Notes: generated by a model not told the origin, from the letters alone. Counted from the first letter of the stretch, positions 11,334 to 23,160 are shown. The stretch is DNA of 64,000 bases from Cervus elaphus (GCF_910594005.1 NC_057818.1:8117501-8181500), one strand, 5' to 3'. Translations and numbers: made by a program.

Positions 11334-12370
11334 TGTTCTGGGGAACAGCAGAGAAAGAATGAGGAGCAGCTGGTACGACAAGAGGGCTTTGGGAAAGTAA
11401 GGTTAAATGGGCCTTTTAGGGGGTTTGCTGTGTGGCATGTAAAATGATTTTCCCTCGGTGTTCTCTCTACATGGCTTCAGTAAAACTTTATATTACTGCT
11501 TAAGAATCTTGGGATCAGACGGTTTTTCTCTTGCACTGGTTTCGTAGCAGGGACCTAACTGAATCTGATGACCATTCTGTTGCTAATGAGGCCAACCCAA
11601 CTCTTGCAGACTGTCTGGGTTGCAATTGTCTAAGGTCAACCTGTTCCCACTGTCTATCCTCCCGACTTATATAAACACGATGCACTAATAAGACTATTTG
11701 AGCAGATTTCCAGCAGGAGGTTGACCAATGGTCGTAGTTCCCCCACAAGCATATTTCCCATCTTATGCACTGGGGCAGAAGACATATCTGAAGAACACAC
11801 TGGAGTTACATTCTAACAGTATGTCCTGACTGGGACATGCTGATAACACACCTTGGAGGCACAGTCAGCAGAGATCTGCAGAGAACAGTTACAGCCACAG
11901 ATCAGAGAATTTTATATGTACCTGCCTAAAAAGATGGCTTTTCTAACTTCCCCTTCCAAAAGCACTTACTCTAATAAACACACTGAGATGAAATAATGAT
12001 CATGTCATCAATGCATAAGAAAGATAATAAGGTATTAATATACAGCCCAAATAAATTCAACTCCCTTTGAGAGAAATAGCTAACTTGCCAATATGTATGA
12101 ATCAATTTAACTTAAAAAAGGAACAGAGTTTCTCATTGGATTACACCAAGAATAGTGATTAACAGACTGTCAATTCTAATATGAATTTTGTCTCTGCCCA
12201 AGTGAAGGTTTAAAATTCATTTCATTTTTATGCATAAAATTCTTCCACTTATTTTTTTTTTTTTCAATTTTAAGCTCTATATTTTCACTCTGGAAGAAAA
12301 AAGATGGAGGAAAGGGATGAAATGAAATTTTAAAAGTCCAAACCCTTCCCTTTTACTATGTACCTTACAC
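11334..12370. other. Single-copy, AT-rich DNA
   Basis: Nothing recognised; includes a short poly(T) near 12251-12264. Confidence 0.4.
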
Positions 12371-12374
12371 ATTG

Positions 12375-12560
12375 CTTTCTCAATTTGGTTTTGTAATGTT
12401 CATTGATTTATTTAATAGATTTTTCTTGGGGACCTACTTTTTAAAAAGCCTGACACTTTTTAAGGCTCTAAAGGATGAAAACTGTGAGCCTGCCCTCGAG
12501 AGGATAGAAAATTATCAAGTAGATAAAGAAGTCTATAATTTTACATGCATTATATAATAC
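12375..12560 (-). repeat. L2 LINE 3' end
   Basis: Antisense L2 order: 'cattgatttatttaatagat', 'ggggacctactttttaaa', 'gtgagcctgccctcgagagg' and 'caagtagataaagaagtc'. These match the usual ttgagcacctactatgtg, ccctgccctcgtggagc and aacaagtaaataa run. Confidence 0.55.
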
Positions 12561-12774
12561 ATATGTATATAAAATACAGACTCACAAATTGTGAAGTTTG
12601 GTGGCAGAAAGGAGCAGGGATGGGAACCAGAGTAAGGACAACCTGGTCATTCAGGGGATCATGGATACCTCTCTGAGGTGATACAGACGCTGAGACCCAC
12701 AGGACAAGCCATCAACCATCAAAGAGCCAAAAGAAGGTAGTGTTTCCATCAGAGAGATCATTACCAAGTATTAT

Positions 12775-12905
12775 AAATAAAAACCCCACTTGGTTATTAC
12801 AAGCCCATTGTACAGAAGAGGCGACTGAGGGTCAGGGAGTCTGAGGATCTTTCTCAGAGTCACACAATTAACTAAGTAAGGGCTGACCTCGCTTTCGACT
12901 TGGGT
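12775..12905 (-). repeat. MIR SINE
   Basis: Antisense MIR core: 'cccattgtacagaagaggcg', 'actgagggtcagggagt', 'cagagtcacacaattaact'. Confidence 0.7.
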
Positions 12906-14404
12906 ATGAGTTCAGTCATTAAGCTGTTCAGAGCTATATTCCATGGCTTCAAATGCAGAGTTTTCCCAGAATAAATATCCACTCAAAAAAGCCACACCTG
13001 TTGTTTTTGGCTTGGTTATTATTTCCTTCCACGATGGCAAGCAGACTCTCCTCTGACCACCCGGGAAACCAGCTGCACAGGCGAGGGGAGATCTCTCTCT
13101 TCTCTCTGAACCCCTGGGTACCCTGGCCTGCCCCACATGAATCAGCAGGAGATGCATTCACCGGGCCATCCCACCTCTCTGCTCTTTGAACCCTTCCCAT
13201 AAACATGTTGACGAGATAGAAAGTCACTTTAATGCACAAAGGGCCAAGAGAGGCTCTCTTTTGGATACCTATTTATATCCTTACTAGCTAGATGGAAATC
13301 CATCTTTCAGATCCCAACATCCACTATGAAAGGAGAAAAACAAAAACCACCAGGTCAAAACCAAGTCCCAATGGGAAGTTATTAGTGTCATCTTGGTATT
13401 ACTCTTAGTCTGGTCCGTCATTAGTCATGAATAGTCAATGAGTGTTGGATAAGGCAACGGTTACCGATGCATTCACTGCAAGATGCCGTGTGTGTGCGTG
13501 CACGCCATCTTTATTATATGTAATAATGGGCACTATTGATCACCTGTATATGCCCAGAACTTTGAGGAGGGTGGTATGCTTAAATAGGATAAAGAGAAAA
13601 AAACTGAAGTTCTAATGAATCTACCAAGAGTATTTGCAATTCATACTCTGCTGCTTCAAATACATGCCGAAGAACAGGCAATTCTGGTAACTTACAGGAA
13701 ACGGAATCTTTAAGAACAGTAAAGAATGAGGGAAGACTACCTTCATCATGTGAGGATCCCAAAGAAATTTAGGTAATTTCCTTTTAAAGCACTTCCTCGA
13801 GGGCAGAAGTTTTATTCAGTTAGCAGAGTGCCTAATAGATGGGGAACAAATAATAAATAGTAATAATTCCTTTGTGAATGGCCCTAAATACCATGGACTT
13901 GTAACTGACATGATTCTGGCCTCAAACCTTCTACTGCATTTTATTAAGGAATCCATTCTAGAGCTTAAATGACAGGGTCCATGCCCCTGTTTTCACTTCC
14001 TTTTCCTTCCTCAGTACTTAAGTGGTACAGAAGATCTATGTGGAATTAAAATAAATAAATGCACAGTTATGTTCACATTAAATGCAGCTACCTTATATCT
14101 GCCCGAGGTACATGTGATGGTGTGGCCTGTGGATAAACAGCATGCCTTTTACATAACCTTTACAGAAAATTTCCATTTCTCAGCTGCTACGACTTCTACA
14201 TTATGGTAAAGTCAGGCAGATATTTAAAAAGCCAACTGTCTGCCCTCGGAAGGGTTCTTCACCACAGTCTCCCCCTCAAGTGGAAGATTCTTACCGTGAA
14301 TGTACCTGTCACCATAGACAACATGCTGTTTTTCATCAGCAAGTAGAGACTATTTTGCCATTTTGAGGGGATGTGGATCAAAACTATTTTTTTATAAATA
14401 CATA
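12906..14404. other. Single-copy DNA with a faint L2 piece
   Basis: Mostly unrecognised. At 13793-13870 'cctcgagggcagaagtttta' and 'gcagagtgcctaatag' recall the sense L2 3' end; weak. No gene found. Confidence 0.35.
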
Positions 14405-14540
14405 ACTATTCAACACCCTGTGAGACCAGCGTTGGGACCCGTACATTTCACAGAAGAGAAAACCGAGGCTCAGAGAAGTGAGGAGACCGGCTTAAAAGCG
14501 CCCAACTAACTTGTCACTAAGCCAAAACTCAGGTAGCTCA
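14405..14540 (-). repeat. MIR SINE
   Basis: Antisense core 'acatttcacagaagagaaaa', 'ccgaggctcagagaagtgag', and the downstream 'aactaacttgtcactaagcc'. Confidence 0.65.
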
Positions 14541-16139
14541 ACTTGTGGTTCATGCATTTTTCCAAGGATGTTCTAGAATGGTTTTACGACTTTGCCTTAT
14601 TATCAATAGTATTGTCCTTGAAGAAGACCTCATCAATCTGAGCCTCCAGGGCATGCAATCTGGGTCAATTCCAGAAACGATCGTTCACCTTCGGATACTG
14701 ACCACTCGTAACACTGACACATAGTCTGGTTGTGGTGGGGAGGCACGGGCTGGCGAGACACACATTTGTATGGGTTCAACCAGTGGCTTGGCAACCTCCC
14801 ATTCTCAAAATAACCAACGGCCAGACTCCATTCAACTCTCCCCCTCCCACTGTGTGGATAAACCTTGGAGCGATCTCCCACAGGTTGAAGATCATTCACC
14901 TTTTGCATTTACTTCAATCTCAGCAAAAGGAAAATACATACACATATACACACACAAGAACCAAAGAACAAACAAATCCCCCAACACACACACACACAAA
15001 AACAACTTTTTTTTTAAGTTTGGAAAAACCAGATGACATTTCACACACTTGCTTGTTGTCATCCAAATCTTCAGATCAATTTCTCTCCATTTTTTTTTCT
15101 TGCAGAAAAATCGTCACATGGCTATTTTACATGGTGAGTTGGGTATGTCGGACATGTGTTGGTGTTTGTATGTGTAAGCATGTTCTTGAATACTGGGGGT
15201 GAAAGCATGGGAACCGAAGCATGTAATGGTCTTGGTCGATTCGAAAGTCTCAAAAGCTGGGTTTCTTCTGGCTTTTCTCCCCAGTTCACCCTGACCTCCC
15301 GTATTACTGTCTCTGGATGATGATTATTATTATTTTTTTTTTACCCAGGGAGATACTTAGGCATGGGCTGCAGAAGATAAGTGATATGGTCAAATCACTA
15401 TTGCCAAAGCTTGAAATTCCTGACCACTTTAATAGCTCTGGCTGACCTCTAAATGAAACGCCACCTTTGGTTATTAACATGTCTCTCTCCACTTTTATGA
15501 TTTTTCGGAACATAATTTGTCACAGTTTTTATCTGCACCGAGCAAGCTTTAAGCTTTTAAAAATGTGAGTTATCTTTTTACAACTGCTAACAATGACACA
15601 TCACGGAACCGGCTGCTCTGAAGACCAATTATGAAAAACCGGCACGGACTCAGCGTCCAGCCTGGAGTGGGGCCTGTGCCACCGGGGATCCAAGATTTCT
15701 GAACTCCTGCCATGGAGCTGCTGGGCTGGGGAACTGGGAAGTGGTGACTCGGGGCTGGTGTGTGAGATTCGGGAGATAGGATGGGGCAGAGAAGTGAGTT
15801 GTCCTTGCGTGGTATGACCATCTGATAACTGGACCGAGGGGGCCATTCCAGGTCTGAACGTGCCGCGGTGGGGTGAGGGGGACGGTCGCTAATTCTGGGG
15901 GAGGGTTTGCTTAGACCCTGCGATCTCATGCTGTCTTTCAAAGGCCACCTGCATGTCCTGAGATGCTTATCAGAGGGGGTTTCTGGGCTACTGTTTCAGC
16001 CTCAAGCAGTCCTCGATCGCAGGGCGGAGCGCATCATCTGGACGCCTTTCTGGCTCTCAGACTCGAATGCCCACCCAGTTCCTTCTTGTTTTGCCTTCAC
16101 GGTACCCGGGGGACAGTGTCCCATTCCATCAGCGTACGG
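14541..16139. other. Single-copy DNA with a short CA/A tract
   Basis: No gene recognised. Impure CA/A-rich simple sequence at about 14938-15015. The minus-strand frame 15570-15941 (123 codons) has no domain I know. Confidence 0.4.
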
Positions 16140-16315
16140 GTCAGCACACTGACTACAGAGACAGACCACGTGGGTTCAGACCCAGCGCCCTGAGACCTCG
16201 AGTGAACGGCTCGGCGTCTCTGGGCCCCTCTCCCTCACCCACCAAATGGGGCTAACAGTCACATGCTTCTTCAGGGTGGATGGAGAACTAAAGAAGCAGT
16301 GTTGAGCACCATGCA
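16140..16315 (+). repeat. MIR SINE
   Basis: Sense MIR: 'cagaccacgtgggttcagac', 'ctctgggcccctctccctca' and 'cccaccaaatggggctaaca', ending 'agcagtgttgagcacc'. Confidence 0.55.
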
Positions 16316-18264
16316 AAGAAGAATGTCAGTATGTTATTTCATTCTGCTGGTTGCCTTCCTTTTGTTTTTCTCCCTAGGTACCAGCACAGAGCCGAGGGGT
16401 GTGGGGTCCGAAGCATAGCCAGAGACACGACAGAAGCAGCGGGGTTCACACGGGGCGCCTTCCTGCCATTTTTATTAAGGTGGACAGGTTTTCTTTTATG
16501 GCAGTTCAGAGGATGATGAAAAGCGGGCAGGAAATGGTGTGAAAGTCAGGGGCAGCCTTCTCCAAAAGAGATGGAAAGAAACGTCTGTGGTTAGACCATT
16601 AAGAAAAGCAGGGCAGGGAGGAAAATGGGGGTGCCCTGGATGAGGGTTCCCTCATTCTCTTGGCCCAGGTGCCCTCTGTGGACGGCTCCCAGGCGGAAAC
16701 CTACTATCCAACAGAGACCATGAACAGAAGGAAGAAATGAAAAGTGAAAAAACAGCGGCTTTCCAGTTTCCCCCACCTTACTGCAAGAACATACTGTCTG
16801 CTTGCCTAGGGGGCTTATGGGAAGAGCAAACGTGAACCCTGTTACCATGACCGAGGCAAGACTTAGAGAAGAGAGAGGAAGAGGAGAGAGGAGGGGTGAG
16901 TAAGGAAGAGGGAGCTGATAAACCTGGCCTGAACCTCCTACGACACGCTATGGCTCTCATCTTATCTCGCGGAATCTGTTGCCAGCCAGAATGATGCCTA
17001 ATTTTTTTTTTTTTTTTTTACTGATGAGAGTTTTGCAAACAAATCAGGAGGAGAATTTGTTAGGAAAAAAAGTAAGACTTGGAGAAAAGTCTGGAACTCA
17101 CAGGTCACCAGGCTAGGCAGGTGGCACAGCTGGAATCCCCAGCCCATGTCCGTCTGGCCACCTCCAAAGCCCACCCTCCACAGCATGTCAGAGACCTAAA
17201 TGCACACAGCCTGCCTGGTGCCAAGCTGGGTGAGGCTCCAGGGAAAACCATTGCTACGTGTGGCCCATGCTCATGGTTGGGGGTTGTCTGGCTCCTCCGA
17301 GGGTTGCGAAAATGAAGACACCCCCAAAACGGAGGACTTGTTCTGGGTCTTGGCAGCTCCTGCCCACCTCTTAAAGGAACAATTAAAAGACTCTCTTCCA
17401 GGAAGTGATTTTTTTTTCCCCCCTCTCCTTTCCAGGACCGCTGTCTGCCTTGGCCCCAGGGGTAAAACATTCCCTTTGCTCCCGTCTCCCTGGCAGGAAA
17501 TCTATTCAGAAAGGATGTTGATTATCCTCTTCAGCACTTATTTCCTTTACATTATTTTGATTCCGTTATTTCTCATTATACTCCCAATATGGTTTGGCAG
17601 CCTGGGCACTCGCAGATGGGAACAAACAAAGGCTCCTACAGTCCTTGGGCTGTACCTTCACACTTGACTCCAGGATGATTCCTTTGGGGGCGGGCTCTTC
17701 TGCCCCGCAGGGCGGGGCCGGTGGGCCAGAGCTCATTTGCACGGCTGGCCGATGACCAGGACTGGCTGGATTTCGGCCACGTAGGACTGGAAGGCACAGC
17801 TGCAGACTTTGGGACATTGGGCCCCCCTGCTTCCTCTGACTAAGCTGGGACCTTGCCCCAGGCGCTCTTCCAGGTCAGGGGAAAGCAACCAGACTTCATC
17901 CTTCATCTCTGCACATCGTTCCCTGATGGACCTTCCACCCCACTGGTTCTCTGCACTGATCCCATTGGGGGATGGCTCACTCCCAGCCCTTTCTTAGGGA
18001 CAGAGATGCAGCCCCCGCCCTGGGGCCCAGGTGGACTGAAGGGTGGTCCATCCAGAGGCGACTTGCTGACTTGGGACATGGACCTAGGCTGACCAGTTCT
18101 CTCTTTTCTGGCCATTTGAATTAGGACATTAAAGGTCTGAGTCAGCGGTTGGCAGGATATAAAATAGAAAGGGGTGCTTCTAGAGCAGTTTGGCAGATCC
18201 CAGGCCTGGTGAACTTACAAGGATGCAAAGGCAATCAGCAAACAGAAAAGGGATTGATAAGGAT
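16316..18264. other. Single-copy DNA
   Basis: No family or gene recognised across this long stretch. An 18-base poly(T) lies at 17002-17019. The plus frame 17200-17667 (155 codons) has a hydrophobic run in its C-terminal half but no family resemblance, and I call it a chance frame. Confidence 0.4.
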
Positions 18265-18420
18265 GGAGGTAACAACAACCAGGGCGATGTGAACGTCTCT
18301 GATGGCTCACACGTGCCACATGCATGTCCAAGCATCTCTTTGCTTCACCTCATTTGACCTTTGCCAAAACATGCTGAAGTAGATTTGTATTGCTCCCTGT
18401 TTTCCCAGACATGGCAATTA
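18265..18420 (-). repeat. MIR SINE
   Basis: Antisense MIR-like 'ctttgcttcacctcatttga' and 'attgctccctgttttcccag'. Confidence 0.45.
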
Positions 18421-18457
18421 ACTAATATACCAAGCGTGTCTTCTTCTAAAGCCCACC

Positions 18458-18476
18458 TTTTTTTTTTTTTTTTTTT
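18458..18476. repeat. Poly(T) run, 19 bases
   Basis: Uninterrupted T tract; simple repeat. Confidence 0.9.
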
Positions 18477-18669
18477 AAACTATCACATTCTCTATACAGT
18501 CACCCATGGAGCTCTCAATATAGAAAGGAAAAGAAAGCAAGGATCCAGAGGGGAGACTCATCACAGACGGAGCTGCCACAGACCCCAACCCATCTGGCCG
18601 CGACCTGGGGGAGCACACAGCCTCCTTCCATTCTTGCGGTAACTTGATGGGAACTCTATTCCTGGAAGC

Positions 18670-18962
18670 CGGGAGTCAGACTGAAAACCTTCCTCCCCGA
18701 CTCTGTTTAAAGCCTCTGCTGGGACACTCTCCCTGACTTCCTCCATATCCCACAAGCCAAATTGGTTCTTCCCTCCCCTGGAGGCCCAGGGGAGCCAGCT
18801 CATACATCTTTAACTGCCTCTGTCTCACTCTGTCTTGATCATCTGTTGATAGTTTTGTTTCCCCAACTAGACAGGACACATTGTCTTCTCTGAATCCCAG
18901 CTCGTAGCATAGAGCCAGATATATAGTAGGTGCTTATTAAAAGCTTATTGAACATATTCAAC
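18670..18962 (+). repeat. L2 LINE 3' end
   Basis: Sense L2: 'ggacactctccctgacttcc', 'gacaggacacattgtcttct', then the terminal 'gcatagagccagatatatag' and 'taggtgcttattaaaagc'. Confidence 0.65.
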
Positions 18963-19059
18963 CATCCATCTGGTGTATTCCATTGTATTCATTCATCGAT
19001 CTGATATAATAATATCCTTCTGATGTTGTGCCAGGAATTGTTCTAGGTTACGGGGATAC

Positions 19060-19350
19060 AAACTATCGTCCACGGGCCAAATATGGTCCTCTGCTTTAAC
19101 ATGACCCTCTGTGTGTTTCTTATAAAGTTTTACTGGAACACAGTTATGCTCATTCATTTATGCGCTCTCTGTGGCTGCTTTCCATGCTATAATAGCAGAG
19201 GTACACAGTTGTGAAGGAGATCTTGTGGACCACAAAGCTGAGGATCTTCTCCAGCGCCACCGTTTGAAAGCATCAGTTCCCCAGTGCTCAGTCTTCTTTA
19301 TCGGAATCTTTACTCAGGCCCTAACAGAAAAACCGGCAGGCTCCTGGTCT
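19060..19350 (+). mobile_element. hAT-type DNA transposon with a foreign patch
   Basis: Mammalian non-autonomous hAT-type family recognised from 'ataaagttttactggaacac', 'ctcattcatttatgcgctct' and 'tgtggctgctttccatgcta'. After 'ggaccacaaagctgagg' the element breaks for 58 bases of BovB (19244-19301) and resumes as 'tctttactcaggccctaaca' to its end 'aggctcctggtctaag'. A second copy of the family at 47908-48090 is uninterrupted at the equivalent site. The exact family name is uncertain. Confidence 0.7.
19244..19301 (-). mobile_element. BovB LINE internal patch, 58 bp
   Basis: These 58 bases align without gaps to the BovB antisense sequence at about 24217-24275 (about 46 of 58 identical by hand count), from 'tcttctccagcgccac' to 'cagtcttctttat'. 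The piece lies within the reverse-transcriptase C-terminal region and includes neither end of the LINE. Confidence 0.7.
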
Positions 19351-19354
19351 AAGT

Positions 19355-19520
19355 CAGTGGTTCCCAAACTCACCTGCACATTTGAATCCTCTCTAAAATG
19401 TCAAACTACGGGCTGTGTTTCACCTCTAGGGACTGAGAATCAATTCTTCTGCCCCAGGTTTGGGGATTTATAAAAAATGTGCCAGTGATCCTACTGTGCG
19501 GACACATTTGAAAACCACTA
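19355..19520. mobile_element. MER5A-type hAT MITE with target duplication
   Basis: Begins 'cagtggttcccaaactcacc' and ends 'acatttgaaaaccacta', giving good inverted ends. Flanking 8-mers gtctaagt (19347-19354) and ttctaagc (19521-19528) match at 6 of 8, the length expected for hAT. Confidence 0.85.
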
Positions 19521-19529
19521 TTCTAAGCA

Positions 19530-19738
19530 GCTGGTGGCTTAGACGGTAAAGCGTCTGCCTGCGATGCGGGAAACCCGTGTTCAATGCCTGGGTCAGGAAG
19601 ACCCCCTGGAGAAGGAAATGGCAACCCACTCCAGTACTCTTGCCTAGAAAATTCCATGGACAGAGGGGTCTGGTGGGCTACAGTCCATGGGGTCGCAAAG
19701 AGTCGGACACGACTGAGCAACTTCACTCACTCACTCAG
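19530..19738 (+). mobile_element. Bov-tA SINE with target-site duplication
   Basis: Sense SINE from a slightly shortened tRNA-like head 'ctggtggcttagacggtaaa' to 'ggacacgactgagcaac' plus a CACT-type tail. The direct repeat tctaagca is exact at 19522-19529 and 19739-19746. It landed exactly at the right edge of the MER5A element. Confidence 0.95.
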
Positions 19739-19886
19739 TCTAAGCACTGACGTCACAATTCTAGCAAATTAGAAAATAAAAACAGTGATGGTAGCAAATT
19801 AGTAAAAAAAATAAAATAAAATTCAGGCTGGAAAAGGCCTTGGCCACCTGGATCTGAGCAGTCTGAAGCCGAGGGCTCAGATTCAC

Positions 19887-20096
19887 AGAAAGTGTTAGTT
19901 GCTCAGTCCTATCTGACTCTTTGTGATCCCATGGTCTGTAGCTGCCAGGATCCTTTGTCCATGGAGTTTTCCAGGCAAGAATACTGGAGTGGGTTGCCAG
20001 TTCCTTCTCCAGGGGATCTTCCTGACCCAGGGATCAAACTCGGGTCTCATGCATTGCAGGCAGATTCTTTACCATCTGAGCCACCAGGGAAGCCCC
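19887..20096 (-). mobile_element. Bov-tA SINE, full length
   Basis: Reverse-orientation copy from tail 'agtgttagttgctcagtcc' to head 'tgagccaccagggaagcccc'. Opposite in orientation to the copy 150 bp upstream, so the pair could form an inverted-repeat RNA structure. Confidence 0.95.
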
Positions 20097-20739
20097 AGAC
20101 CCGGAGAGGGCAGGTAACTATCAGTGCTGCTCGGACTCACAGCTCAGCCTAAATGCCACGAGCTCAGTCATCAGCCTTGTCTCCAGCTCCTTTAGTGACT
20201 TTATGGTGGCCTCTCGTTTCTGACCCTATTCTACCCAGAGAAAATGATGGTGGTGGGCTGAGACTGAACCAAAGAAACAAGAGTATCGGAGATGGCGAGA
20301 AGCTTCAACCAGCATCCCAGAGGTGCCCAGGGCCAGTGGCTTGGGAAGAGCCAGAGACTCTGTTGGCTCCATGAGATACAAGCGTACGGCTTGAGCTGCA
20401 TGATATTTAGAAGTTTAGAGGCAACACATTTGACGCCATGTGCAAAGTCTTGAGCGTGTGTACCAATAAGTTGTGTATTTCATGCCACCTCTCTAGGACG
20501 CAAGAGATAACAGTGACTTCATTCACCCCACATCAGCGATGTTGCCTGGTCCATAGTGAGGACTCAGAATTTGAGCAGATGGATGGACGGACAAAGTGAA
20601 CTCAGTGCAGAGTCCTGCAGTGGTAATGCTCTCCTTAATCCAGCGTTTCCCTGGCTCCTAGACTGTGCCGTGAAGACACAGCCAGGAGCCTAAGAGAAAC
20701 CGGGGGGAGAGACAGACAGCAGACATGACACAGATGAGG
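20097..20739. other. Single-copy DNA
   Basis: No repeat or gene recognised with confidence. Confidence 0.4.
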
Positions 20740-21060
20740 ACAAGAGCATCTCATTGGTGATCAGGGTTATGAAGTCAAGAAAACCACAGCGTATGATAAA
20801 GGGGCGGCCGTTTTAGGTGAAACAGGCTGGGCTGAGACCTGGAGGAGGAGGACCAGCGGTGAGCAGGACTGGAGGGCAGGTGCTGCGGGCAGGAGGCTGG
20901 GGGTGTGAACACAGCACAGGACACAGGCCAGTGGGGCGGGCGCTGGGTGGAGGATGGAGAGGCAGCAGGGGCCTGAGCATGTAAGAGCCTGGGGCTCAGG
21001 AGTTAGATGTCGTCCCGAGGTCAGTGGACAGGGGGATCAACAGGTGGGGTGATAGAGGAC
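20740..21060 (-). repeat. L2 LINE region
   Basis: Antisense L2 order: 'gggctgagacctggaggagg', 'gtgaacacagcacaggacac', 'ggccagtggggcgggcgctg', 'gcatgtaagagcctggggct'. These correspond to the gctgagacctgaa, ggccagtgtggctggagc and taggcctgggtaagga blocks of L2. Confidence 0.55.
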
Positions 21061-22063
21061 CCAGCACGTGTCTCAGGTGCTCACACGGCTGGGCGGCAGT
21101 GGCTTGGCAAGATGCGAAGGGGGTGCCCTGGGTTCCACAGTGACCTCTCAAAGTTCAGGTCACTGGAACCTCCAGATGCGAGCTTATCTGGATAGAGAAT
21201 CTCTGCCATGGTAATCAGTTAAGTGAGATCATACTGGAGTAGGGTGGGCCCGGATCCAAAGACCAGTGTCATGATGTGAAGGACGGGCGGTGACTCAGAG
21301 AGACCCAGGGGAGACAGGACAGCGTGGGGTGGGGGTGAGATGGGGTGGTGCTTCCTCACACCCAGGAACATCGAGGGCAGCCAGCCAGCACCCCAAGCTC
21401 AGAGGGGAGGGGAGGCCCAGAACAGTCCCCTTCTGCGTCTAAAACCTGACCAACCCCACCCAGGCACCCATGGTGGACTTCTGGACTCTGGGACTGCGAG
21501 GGAAGGAACTCCTGTTGTGTGAAGCCCCTCAGTCTGGAGCCATCTGTTAGAGCAGCAGGAGAAAGCAAGGGAGTCAGAGGGCATGGCCTGGGAATGACGG
21601 GAGGGAGGGGATGACGGAGAGAAGGGGGTGGGGGGAGGAAGTGGGACCTGGAGGCACACTTGTTTGTGTGTTTGCAGACTGAACAGTTGCCATGGCCTCA
21701 ACCTTCCGAGGGCAGGTCCTTTTGCTCACTGTCTGGGAGTCTATACCGATCATGTTCCTATACAGTCCCCAGCTAGAGGAGGAAATGACCCAAATCTCTC
21801 CCGCGCGGAAGATGAGAGCGAACCGAACAGGCCCCTGTGGGGTTCCGTGTCACCCATGTCTTCTTTGTAGGGAACAGGCTTCAGCTCCCGAGTTCCAAAG
21901 GGCAGGTTCAAACCACTGCTAATCAGAGAAGGAGGGGATTTAGAGGCAAAAGAGGAGCAGCAACAACAGTGCAGCCCTGGGGCAGGGTCTTGGTTCCACC
22001 TAAGGGGATACACATAGCATCTCTGAGCTCGTCCGCAGAGCTAAAAACCCCAGCGAATTGAAG
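21061..22063. other. Single-copy DNA
   Basis: GC- and purine-rich in part (21590-21650). No gene or repeat assigned. Confidence 0.4.
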
Positions 22064-22410
22064 ATGTTAACTACTTGATGAAGCACTCTTCATTCCAGAG
22101 AGAAGGTCACAGTTTGATAACCCTGAGAACCACAGAAGCTCATCAGACCACCTGAGACCGGTTTGAAGCAGGCCCTGCACCCACTCTGATCCTTATCAGC
22201 AAGCCCTCCCCTTGAACCACTGCTATAAGACTCCAAATTCCCTCGGGGCTGGGACACACAGTTTTGAGGTCATTAGCCTGCTGTGTCCCTCTATGCCTTG
22301 CAAAGCAATAAAGCCATTCTTTTCTGCTTCACCCCAAACTCTTGTCTCCAAGACTCAATTCGGTCCTGATGCACTGAGGCCAAGTTTCGCCATCACTGAG
22401 CACTGCTCTG
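22064..22410 (+). repeat. Solo LTR of an endogenous retrovirus (class I-like)
   Basis: The run from 'tgttaactacttgatgaagc' has LTR layout: 'cagaccacctgagaccgg', a TATA-like tataa at 22224, 'ctcggggctgggacacacag', a poly(A) signal AATAAA at 22307-22312 and a U5-like 'cttcaccccaaactcttgtc'. I recognise this wording from gamma-type (ERV1) LTRs in artiodactyls and carnivores. No internal retroviral genes lie beside it, so it is a solo relic. The left edge is approximate. Confidence 0.6.
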
Positions 22411-22800
22411 AGAATGCGGGCTATCAAAGTGGAGGGGGTTAATCCTGCAGAACAGGATGGCCAGAGACACAGGTCAAGGCTGGGGGTACACCAGGAGGCC
22501 ACGCCCCTGGGGGTTTGGAAGCAGCAACTCTCCTGGGTCCCCTGGACTCACCTCGGAGCTGTGAGTTCCTACAGCTATTGAGGAAAACATTTAGGTTTAA
22601 GCGGATTCAGTTTGGGTTTTCGAATTCCAGAGGAAATGGGGAGGATACACACAGCAAGAGGACTTTCACTTTCATGGTTGTTCAAAGAACTGGAAACCGC
22701 AAGATGGGAAAATGGCTTGATTCAATTTTTACCCATCCCTAAGGCACAAGGCATTCTCCTGGAAAAAGCCTCTTTTGACCCACTAACGATCTCCCACTAG
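22411..22800. other. Single-copy DNA
   Basis: Nothing recognised. Confidence 0.4.
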
Positions 22801-22802
22801 GA

Positions 22803-22980
22803 AGGCATTTCAGTGCAATGGTTACAAGTGAGGGTTCTAGAATGTTCTAGTTCACATCCCCACTCAGTAGGGTGAGGGGGTGACCAGACCTCTCAGAGGC
22901 TCAGGTCTCTCATCTTTAAAATGGGTCAGCAAGGATCATTTCTCCCTGGGGGCATGGAGGGTTTGGAGAAAATGCATAGA
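22803..22980 (+). repeat. MIR SINE
   Basis: Sense MIR: 'tcagtgcaatggttacaag', 'agttcacatccccactcag', then 'caggtctctcatctttaaaa' and 'tgggtcagcaaggatca'. Confidence 0.6.
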
Positions 22981-22983
22981 AAG

Positions 22984-23160
22984 CAGTGGTTGCCTAACTC
23001 AGCTGTGCTTTGGGGGTCACCCCGGGGGGTCTTTAAAAGGCACGGATGCCTGTCTCCCACCCCCAGACGTTCTGATTTAATAGGTCAGGGGGTGTGGCCT
23101 GAGCACTGGGTCTTGAGAGCTCCCTGGGTGGCTTTAGTGTGCAGCCACGCTTGAGCTCTG
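22984..23160. mobile_element. MER5A-type hAT MITE
   Basis: Starts 'cagtggttgcctaactcagc', carries 'gttctgatttaataggtcag' and ends 'gcagccacgcttgagctctg'. Directly abuts the upstream MIR. Confidence 0.8.

Noticed and set aside
19530..19600. tRNA gene from the A/B-box-like head of Bov-tA
   Set aside because: The tRNA-like part belongs to a SINE and does not form a complete cloverleaf gene; the same holds for the other SINE heads.
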